From positions 1 to 47,214 of the forward strand of contig CAJUJV010000020.1 of NCBI GenBank assembly GCA_910586845.1: DNA of 47,214 bases. The letters run 5' to 3'. Shown here piece after piece: positions 41,274 through 47,214 of this stretch. The notes beneath the pieces are model-generated. The model had not been told where the DNA came from. It was given only the letters and a program-made list of their open reading frames with translations, and did not search any database. Position 1 is the stretch's first letter. Each line of letters starts with the position of its first letter. The translations under genes and the position numbers were made by a program. The stretch comes from an uncultured Hungatella sp. (lineage in GTDB: Bacteria > Bacillota > Clostridia > Lachnospirales > Lachnospiraceae).

Positions 41274-42170
41274 ATGAATGATTTTTATGAGGAACTGAGA
41301 ACCATTCTGCCGGAGGCTTCCATAAAGCGGGATGAGCCTATGGAGAGACATACCACATTCCGCATCGGAGGCCCGGCCAGATACTTTCTGATACCGGAGA
41401 CCCAGGAGGCTTTTATCCGTGCGGCGATGCTGTGCCGGCAGAGGGCCGTACCCTGGTATGTGGTAGGCCACGGCAGCAATCTGCTGGTAAAGGACGAGGG
41501 ATACGAGGGGGTGATTCTGTCCACCGAAGGCCTGCAGTCATATCAGACAGAGGGCAGCCGGATCAGGGCAGAGGCAGGACTCCTTCTGTCCAGGATTGCC
41601 AGGACAGCCGCCAAGAAGAATCTTACGGGCTTTGAGTTCGCCGCAGGGATCCCGGGGACACTGGGAGGCGCGGTGGTAATGAACGCGGGGGCCTACGGTT
41701 CGGAGATGAAGGACTGTCTCGTGTGCGCCCGGGTCCTGGACAGGGAAGGCTGCGTCAGGACCCTGAGCCTGGAAGAGCTGGAGCTGGGGTACCGGAAAAG
41801 CTCCGTGGCAGCGGGCGGCTATGTGGTCCTGGAGGCAGAGATCCGGCTGTCGCCTGGAGACGGGGAGGCCGTCTGCAAAAAGATGGAAGAGCTGGCAAGA
41901 AGGAGAAAAGAAAAACAGCCTCTGGAGTATCCCAGCGCCGGCAGCACCTTTAAAAGACCCGAAGGATATTTTGCGGGAAAGCTTATAGAAGACGCCGGTC
42001 TGAGAGGATACCGCAGGGGCGGAGCCCAGGTATCGGAGAAACACTGCGGGTTCGTCATTAACCGGGACCGGGCCACGGCGAAAGACGTGAGGGAGCTGTG
42101 CGGGGAAGTGAAGCGCCGGGTGCTGGAGCAGTCGGGGGTGGAACTGGAGCTGGAGGTAAAACTGCTGTAA
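41274..42170 (+). CDS. murB: UDP-N-acetylenolpyruvoylglucosamine reductase
   Basis: This 298-aa FAD enzyme reduces UDP-GlcNAc-enolpyruvate to UDP-MurNAc in cell-wall synthesis. Motifs: HTTFRIGGPARYFLIP, VVGHGSNLLV, GFEFAAGIPGTLGGAVVMNAGAYG, YRKSS, PSAGSTFKRPEGYFAGKLIE with the catalytic Ser, and GGAQVSEKHCGFVIN. It is of the short type II form usual in Firmicutes. The catalytic Ser and final Glu region (VELELEVKLL) are present. The start follows AGGGGAACAGG. Confidence 0.95.
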   Translation: MNDFYEELRTILPEASIKRDEPMERHTTFRIGGPARYFLIPETQEAFIRAAMLCRQRAVPWYVVGHGSNLLVKDEGYEGVILSTEGLQSYQTEGSRIRAEAGLLLSRIARTAAKKNLTGFEFAAGIPGTLGGAVVMNAGAYGSEMKDCLVCARVLDREGCVRTLSLEELELGYRKSSVAAGGYVVLEAEIRLSPGDGEAVCKKMEELARRRKEKQPLEYPSAGSTFKRPEGYFAGKLIEDAGLRGYRRGGAQVSEKHCGFVINRDRATAKDVRELCGEVKRRVLEQSGVELELEVKLL

Positions 42171-42209
42171 AGGCGGAAAGGTACGAAAGGAAATGGAGGC
42201 CGGAAGGCT

Positions 42210-43085
42210 ATGAAGCTGGTGATCGTAACAGGGATGTCAGGAGCCGGAAAGACGGTGGCACTGAAGATGATGGAGGATATGGGTTACTACTGTGTGGACA
42301 ATCTGCCCATTCCTCTGATGGAAAAATTTGCCTGTCTTATACAGGACAGTCAGGGCCGGCCTGCCCAGGTGGCTCTGGGAATCGACATCCGCAGCGGGGA
42401 GGACCTGTCCATGATGGACAGCATCCTGGATTCCTGGAAAAAAAGTCAGATAATGTGTGAGATCCTGTTTTTAGAGGCAGGAGATCAGACTCTGATCAAA
42501 CGGTACAAGGAGACAAGGCGGAGCCATCCTCTGTCGGGAAACGGCCGTATCGACCAGGGGATTCAAAAGGAGCGGGAGAAGCTTGCTTTTCTGAAGCGGA
42601 AGGCAGACGTGATCATCGACACCAGCAAGCTGCTGACCAAAGAACTGCGGCAGGAACTGGAGAAGATCTTTCTGGAGAACAAAAGCTTTGACAACCTGTT
42701 TGTCACGGTCCTGTCCTTTGGATTCAAATACGGGATCCCTGCTGACGCGGACCTGGTCTTCGACGTAAGATTTCTCCCCAACCCCTACTATGTGGAAGAG
42801 CTGCGGTTTAAGACCGGCGAGGAGAAAGAAGTCCAGGACTATGTGCTCCAGGGAGGCACGGCGGAGGAGTTTCTGAAGAAACTGACAGACATGCTGGATT
42901 TTCTTATCCCCAATTATGTGCTGGAGGGAAAAAATCAGCTGGTGGTGGCCATCGGCTGTACCGGCGGCAGGCATCGGTCCGTGACGATTGCAAACGGACT
43001 CTACGGCCATCTGAAAGGCTGCAAGGAGCTGGGGCTGAAGATCGAGCATCGGGATATTGACAAGGATCATAAAAAGAAACGGTAA
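42210..43085 (+). CDS. rapZ: RapZ/YvcJ-family P-loop nucleotide-binding protein
   Basis: This 291-aa protein has Walker A GMSGAGKT (residues 8-15), a DMGYYCVDNLP segment, Walker B-like ILFLEAGD, and the C-terminal domain VLSFGFKYGIP, DLVFDVRFLPNPYY, and AIGCTGGRHRSV, which forms the RNA/metabolite-binding pocket. In E. coli RapZ steers RNase E decay of the GlmZ sRNA; in Firmicutes the YvcJ form binds nucleotides, and the RNA role is not general. Its place between murB and whiA is the conserved Firmicutes order. Confidence 0.93.
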   Translation: MKLVIVTGMSGAGKTVALKMMEDMGYYCVDNLPIPLMEKFACLIQDSQGRPAQVALGIDIRSGEDLSMMDSILDSWKKSQIMCEILFLEAGDQTLIKRYKETRRSHPLSGNGRIDQGIQKEREKLAFLKRKADVIIDTSKLLTKELRQELEKIFLENKSFDNLFVTVLSFGFKYGIPADADLVFDVRFLPNPYYVEELRFKTGEEKEVQDYVLQGGTAEEFLKKLTDMLDFLIPNYVLEGKNQLVVAIGCTGGRHRSVTIANGLYGHLKGCKELGLKIEHRDIDKDHKKKR

Positions 43086-43101
43086 ACGGAGGTGATGGCG
43101 C

Positions 43102-44085
43102 ATGTCATTTTCTTCCAGGGTAAAAGAAGAACTGTCCAGGCAGATCAGCCCGGCCAGACACTGCCGGATCGCGGAAACGGCAGCAATCATTAGCCTCTGC
43201 GGCAAGGTAAAAATCGACGAGGAGGACCGCTACAGTATCCATATCAGCACGGAAAATGCGGCTGTTGCAAGAAAGTACTTTACATTATTGAAAAAAACAT
43301 TTAATATAAGTACTGATATCGTTATTCGCCGCAATGCTTATCTGAAGAAAAACCGCACCTTTATGGTCACGGTCTCGGAAGATGGCGATGCGAGGAAAGT
43401 TCTTCTTGCCACGAAGCTTCTGGATAAGCACGGAGAGATCGGCGAAAACATGTCTGTAGTAGGGAATCTGGTGATTCAGAACCCCTGTTGCAGAAGAGCC
43501 TTTTTAAGAGGCGCGTTTCTCGCAGCAGGGTCCATAAGCGACCCGGAGAAATTTTATCATTATGAGATCGCATGTACTGCTCAGGCCAAGGCCGGGCAGA
43601 TCCGCAGCATCCTGTCGACCTTTGACATTGATGCCAGGATCGTACAGAGGAAGAAATACTTCGTGGTCTATGTGAAGGAGGGAAACCAGATCGTGACCCT
43701 TCTGAATGTGATGGAGGCACCCATAGCCCTGATGGAGCTTGAGAATATCAGGATTCTCAAGGGGATGAGAGGCAGTGTCAACCGTCAGGTAAACTGTGAA
43801 ACCGCCAATATTAACAAAACAGTATCCGCGGCAGTCAAACAGATAGAAGACATTACCTACATCCGGGATGTCATGGGACTGGACCAGCTTCAGGAAGGGC
43901 TTTGCGACATCGCGAAGCTGAGACTGGAGCGTCCTGAAGCAACTCTGAAAGAACTGGGGGAGGCTCTTGATCCTCCGGTGGGAAAATCCGGGGTCAACCA
44001 CAGGCTCAGAAAGCTGAGTATCCTGGCGGAAGAACTGAGGGAGAAAAGCAGAACATCAGAGATGCAGTCAGGCGGATCGGAGTAA
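43102..44085 (+). CDS. whiA: WhiA DNA-binding regulator
   Basis: This 327-aa protein combines a degenerate LAGLIDADG homing-endonuclease fold (about 20-220; RRAFLRGAFLAAGSISDPEK is the recognisable helix) with a C-terminal helix-turn-helix (LRLERPEATLKELGEALDPP followed by VGKSGVNHRLRKL). Nuclease residues are not expected. In actinomycetes it controls sporulation division; in Bacillus it affects chromosome segregation and division. It begins 16 bases after rapZ, behind a GGAGGTGATGG site. Confidence 0.95.
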   Translation: MSFSSRVKEELSRQISPARHCRIAETAAIISLCGKVKIDEEDRYSIHISTENAAVARKYFTLLKKTFNISTDIVIRRNAYLKKNRTFMVTVSEDGDARKVLLATKLLDKHGEIGENMSVVGNLVIQNPCCRRAFLRGAFLAAGSISDPEKFYHYEIACTAQAKAGQIRSILSTFDIDARIVQRKKYFVVYVKEGNQIVTLLNVMEAPIALMELENIRILKGMRGSVNRQVNCETANINKTVSAAVKQIEDITYIRDVMGLDQLQEGLCDIAKLRLERPEATLKELGEALDPPVGKSGVNHRLRKLSILAEELREKSRTSEMQSGGSE

Positions 44086-44098
44086 GAGGAGGAGAATT

Positions 44099-44353
44099 AT
44101 GGTAAGAAGAATCGTTACGATTGAACTGGAATCCGGTCTGGAAGCAAGGCCGGTGGCCATGCTGGTGCAGGTGGCCAGTCAGTATGACAGCAGCATCTAT
44201 GTGGAGTGCGACTCCAGAAAAGTAAATGCCAAGAGTATTATGGGGATGATGACTCTGGGCCTTACTGCAGGGGAGCAGGTTGTGGTGACTGCCAGTGGGG
44301 CTGACGAGGAGAAGGCCGTAGACGGAATTGCAAAATATCTGACAGAAGGTTGA
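44099..44353 (+). CDS. crh: Crh-like HPr paralogue (Glu15, Ser46)
   Basis: This 84-aa HPr-fold protein has GLEARP where HPr has GLHARP, so the histidine phosphorylated by PTS enzyme I is replaced by Glu15. The regulatory serine is kept in NAKSIMGMM (Ser46), the target of HprK. Bacillus Crh has the same design with Gln15 and acts as a CcpA co-repressor without moving sugar phosphate. The gene sits after whiA exactly as crh does in Bacillus, and hprK is in the same run. A true transport HPr must be encoded elsewhere. It starts after GAGGAGG and ends before a strong terminator. Confidence 0.85.
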   Translation: MVRRIVTIELESGLEARPVAMLVQVASQYDSSIYVECDSRKVNAKSIMGMMTLGLTAGEQVVVTASGADEEKAVDGIAKYLTEG

Positions 44354-44368
44354 TATATGTGCTATGAG

Positions 44369-44407
44369 ACAGGGGCTTGCCCGGAGACAGGGAGGCCCCT
44401 GTTTTTT
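44369..44407 (+). terminator. terminator at the end of the uvrC-crh run
   Basis: ACAGGGGC (44369-44376) pairs with GCCCCTGT (44395-44402) and is followed by TTTTTT. It lies between crh and dnaE, so dnaE is at least partly transcribed separately. Confidence 0.88.
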
Positions 44408-44430
44408 AGAAATACAGCGGAGGGGGAACT

Positions 44431-47214
44431 ATGGCGTTTACACATTTGCATGTCCATACAGAATACAGCCTGTTAGACGGTTCCAGCAAGATCGGGGAGC
44501 TGACGGCGAGGGCGAAAGAACTGGGCATGGACAGTATGGCGATCACGGATCACGGAGCCATGTATGGGGTGATCGATTTTTACCGGGCGGCTAAAGAGGC
44601 GGGGATCAAGCCCATTATCGGCTGTGAGGTCTATGTGGCCCCCGGTTCCCGGTTTGACCGGGAGACCGTAAGAGGGGAGGACCGGTACTATCATCTGGTC
44701 CTTCTGGCGGAGAATAACAAGGGCTATGAGAATCTGATGAAGATCGTGTCCAAAGGCTACGTGGACGGATTTTATTACAGGCCCAGGGTGGATCGTGAGG
44801 TCCTGGAGACCTGGCACGAGGGGATCATCTGCCTGTCTGCCTGTCTGGCAGGGGAGGTTCAGAAATATCTGGAGAGAGGACAGTATCAGGAGGGGAAAGA
44901 GGCCGCTCTACGGTATCAGCAGATCTTCGGGAAAGACAATTTCTTTCTGGAGCTCCAGGATCACGGCATCCCGGCTCAGAAGACGGTCAACCAGGCTCTT
45001 TTAAGACTTTCCAGAGAGCTGGACATCGATCTGGTGGCCACCAATGACATCCACTATACGTATGCAGAGGATGCGGCGGCCCATGACATCCTTCTGTGCA
45101 TCCAGACCAATAAAAAGGTGACAGATGAAAACCGCATGCGCTACGAGGGCGGCCAGTACTACTGCAAGTCGGAGGAGGAGATGCGGGCTCTGTTTCCCTA
45201 TGCACAGGAGGCTCTGGACAATACCCACAGGATCGCCGACCGATGCAATGTGGAGATCGAGTTCGGGGTTACCAAGCTGCCCAGGTTCGACGTGCCGGAA
45301 GGGTATGATTCCTGGACATACCTGAACAGGCTGTGCGATGAGGGGATGGCCCGCCGGTATCCGGATGACGACGGAACTCTGAGAAAACGGCTGGATTATG
45401 AGCTGGATGTGATCCATACCATGGGATACGTGGACTATTTCCTGATCGTCTGGGATTTCATCCATTTTGCCCGCTCTCACGACATTATGGTGGGCCCGGG
45501 CAGAGGGTCCGCGGCGGGAAGCATCGCGGCTTACTGCCTGGAGATCACCAACATCGACCCGATCCGGTACAATCTGCTCTTTGAGCGTTTCCTGAACCCG
45601 GAGCGTGTGTCCATGCCGGATATTGATATCGATTTCTGTTATGAACGGCGCCAGGAGGTCATCGACTATGTGGTGAACAAATACGGCAAGGATCAGGTGG
45701 TCCAGATCGTCACCTTCGGTACCATGGCGGCCAAGGGGGTGGTGCGGGATGTGGGCCGGGCTCTGGACATCCCCTATGTCCGGTGCGATGCCATTGCCAA
45801 GATGATCCCCGGTGATCTGGGGATGACTCTTGAAAAGGCCTTAAAGACCAGCCCGGATCTGCGCAGTGCCTATAACGAGGATCCTCAGGTAAAGCATCTG
45901 ATCGACATGTCCATGCGCCTGGAGGGACTTCCCAGACATACCTCCATGCACGCGGCAGGCGTGGTCATCAGCCGGACGGCAGTGGATAACTATGTTCCCC
46001 TGTCCAGGGCTCAGGACGGCACCATCACCACCCAGTTTACCATGACCACCCTGGAGGAGCTGGGGCTTCTGAAGATGGATTTCCTGGGCCTCAGGACTCT
46101 GACGGTGATCCAGAACGCGGTAAAACAGATCGAGAAGAACCATGGACTCAGGATCGACATCGATGCCATCGATTTTAATGACAGACAGGTGCTGGAGTCT
46201 ATCGGCACAGGAAAGGATGAGGGCATCTTTCAGCTGGAGAGCAGCGGCATGAAGTCTTTCATGAAGGAACTGAAGCCTCAGAACCTGGAGGATATCATTG
46301 CCGGCATCTCCCTGTACCGCCCGGGCCCCATGGAGTTTATCCCCAAATATCTGAAGGGGAAAAATGACCAAGCCGCCGTTACCTACGACTGTCCCCAGCT
46401 GGAGCCTATCCTGGATTCCACCTACGGCTGTATCGTGTATCAGGAGCAGGTCATGCAGATCGTGCGGGATCTGGCCGGATATACCATGGGCCGCAGCGAC
46501 CTGGTGCGCCGGGCCATGTCCAAGAAAAAAGCGTCGGTTATGGAAAAGGAACGCAAGAATTTTGTCTACGGCAATGACGACGAAGGGGTCAGAGGCTGTG
46601 TCCGCAGCGGTATCAGCGAGACGGTGGCCAACCGGATCTTTGACGAGATGACGGACTTTGCCAGCTATGCCTTTAATAAGTCTCATGCCGCCTGTTATGC
46701 TGTAGTGGCCTATCAGACTGCTTACCTGAAATACTACTATCCCAGGGAATTTATGGCAGCCCTGATGACCTCGGTCATGGACAACACAGCCAAGACTTCC
46801 GAGTACATCCTGACCTGCCGTCAGATGGGGATCCGGATCCTGCCTCCGGATATCAATGAAGGAGAAAGCGGATTCACGGTGTCGGGAGATTCTATCCGCT
46901 ACGGCCTGTCGGCCATCAAGAGCGTGGGACGGGCGGTGGTGGATGCTATCGTAAAAGAACGGGAGATGTCGGGACCTTTCCGGACCATGGATGAATTTGT
47001 GGAGAGGATGAGCAACAAGGAGGTCAATAAACGGACTCTGGAGAATTTTATCAAATCCGGGGCTCTCGATTCCCTTCCCGGCAGCCGCCGCCAGAAAGTG
47101 ATGGTGGCGCCGGAGATGCTGGATCAGAAGAACAAGGAGAAGAAGCAGGGCATGGAAGGCCAGATGTCTCTCTTTGACTTTGTGGCAGAAGACGAAAAGA
47201 AGAATTTCCAGATC
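44431..47214 (+). CDS. dnaE: DNA polymerase III alpha subunit, partial (3' end beyond window)
   Basis: The first 928 residues of the replicative polymerase alpha subunit of the DnaE type are present; the frame runs off the window end. The start follows GGAGGGGGA. The N-terminal PHP domain begins FTHLHVHTEYSLLDG, then MAITDHGAMYGVIDFY. The palm has VGPGRGSAAGSIAAYCL (about 350-370) and PDIDIDFCYERRQEVIDYV with two catalytic Asp residues. IYRPGPMEFIP-like LYRPGPMEFIPKYLKGK, YQEQVMQI and the thumb/fingers segments FNKSHAACYAVVAYQTAYLK follow. The last visible part enters the helix-hairpin-helix region. There is no 3'-5' exonuclease insert as in PolC. About 200-250 residues are expected to be missing. 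Confidence 0.95.
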   Translation, partial: MAFTHLHVHTEYSLLDGSSKIGELTARAKELGMDSMAITDHGAMYGVIDFYRAAKEAGIKPIIGCEVYVAPGSRFDRETVRGEDRYYHLVLLAENNKGYENLMKIVSKGYVDGFYYRPRVDREVLETWHEGIICLSACLAGEVQKYLERGQYQEGKEAALRYQQIFGKDNFFLELQDHGIPAQKTVNQALLRLSRELDIDLVATNDIHYTYAEDAAAHDILLCIQTNKKVTDENRMRYEGGQYYCKSEEEMRALFPYAQEALDNTHRIADRCNVEIEFGVTKLPRFDVPEGYDSWTYLNRLCDEGMARRYPDDDGTLRKRLDYELDVIHTMGYVDYFLIVWDFIHFARSHDIMVGPGRGSAAGSIAAYCLEITNIDPIRYNLLFERFLNPERVSMPDIDIDFCYERRQEVIDYVVNKYGKDQVVQIVTFGTMAAKGVVRDVGRALDIPYVRCDAIAKMIPGDLGMTLEKALKTSPDLRSAYNEDPQVKHLIDMSMRLEGLPRHTSMHAAGVVISRTAVDNYVPLSRAQDGTITTQFTMTTLEELGLLKMDFLGLRTLTVIQNAVKQIEKNHGLRIDIDAIDFNDRQVLESIGTGKDEGIFQLESSGMKSFMKELKPQNLEDIIAGISLYRPGPMEFIPKYLKGKNDQAAVTYDCPQLEPILDSTYGCIVYQEQVMQIVRDLAGYTMGRSDLVRRAMSKKKASVMEKERKNFVYGNDDEGVRGCVRSGISETVANRIFDEMTDFASYAFNKSHAACYAVVAYQTAYLKYYYPREFMAALMTSVMDNTAKTSEYILTCRQMGIRILPPDINEGESGFTVSGDSIRYGLSAIKSVGRAVVDAIVKEREMSGPFRTMDEFVERMSNKEVNKRTLENFIKSGALDSLPGSRRQKVMVAPEMLDQKNKEKKQGMEGQMSLFDFVAEDEKKNFQI

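Noticed and set aside
1..47214. CRISPR arrays, tRNA or rRNA genes, insertion sequences
   Set aside because: No regularly spaced repeats, no tRNA-like cloverleaf and no transposase or integrase motifs were found by eye on either strand.

Overview
The window looks like a chromosomal segment of a Gram-positive gut-type Clostridia, most likely Lachnospiraceae. Three things point there: the run uvrC-hprK-murB-rapZ-whiA-crh-dnaE, a pyrophosphate-type phosphofructokinase, and moderately GC-rich core genes preceded by strong AGGAGG-like ribosome binding sites. This placement is inferred from gene order and protein character, not from a database search.

Layout. (1) Positions 1-4187 are core carbon metabolism: the end of a KDPG aldolase, two paralogous KDG kinases (kdgK-like) and a PPi-type 6-phosphofructokinase, closed by a strong terminator. 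(2) Positions about 4190-22240 are an accessory defence island. Its first 15 kb are conspicuously AT-rich compared with both flanks. It starts with the stub of a serine-protease-like gene. Next is a tightly overlapping seven-gene operon (4567-16259) that matches BREX type 4: brxP (PAPS-reductase-like, two ferredoxin-type cysteine sets, DUF4007-like end), a 63-aa CxxC protein, brxC, pglZ, a short brxL without a Lon protease domain, an unrecognised 202-aa protein, and a DndA/IscS-like cysteine desulfurase. A second overlapping trio follows (16308-19442): a DUF262 protein with a DGQQR motif, a small AAA/OLD-like ATPase and an HNH nuclease. Then come about 650 bases of gene debris, including an antitoxin tail. 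The island ends with a reverse transcriptase preceded by a perfect-consensus promoter and a roughly 320-nt structured leader, the layout of a defence-associated RT with its own noncoding RNA, and a small two-helix membrane protein.

(3) Positions 22260-35500 return to core-type DNA: a Gfo/Idh/MocA oxidoreductase, a PTS IIC-like membrane protein, hflK-hflC, a methionine block (metF, a free-standing MetH activation-domain protein, metH without that domain), a PAP2 phosphatase, an M14 carboxypeptidase, endonuclease IV (nfo) and a repeat-containing FMN-binding-type lipoprotein. (4) Positions 35615-47214 hold a HAD phosphatase, a DUF4015-type lipoprotein, a DUF1653 protein, uvrC, hprK, murB, rapZ, whiA, a Crh-like protein (Glu15 in place of His15, Ser46 kept) and the first 928 codons of dnaE.

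How it works together. In the island, the cysteine desulfurase and the FeS/PAPS-reductase protein would supply sulfur chemistry like that of DNA phosphorothioation, embedded in a BREX core (BrxC, PglZ, BrxL). The adjacent DUF262/ATPase/HNH trio carries the domain type that senses phosphorothioates in SspE, so it could be a restriction arm that reads the mark; this coupling is a hypothesis. The RT unit is probably an independent anti-phage system. In the core, hprK and crh form a carbon-catabolite-control pair, and metF, the activation protein and metH form the methyl-transfer pathway to methionine.
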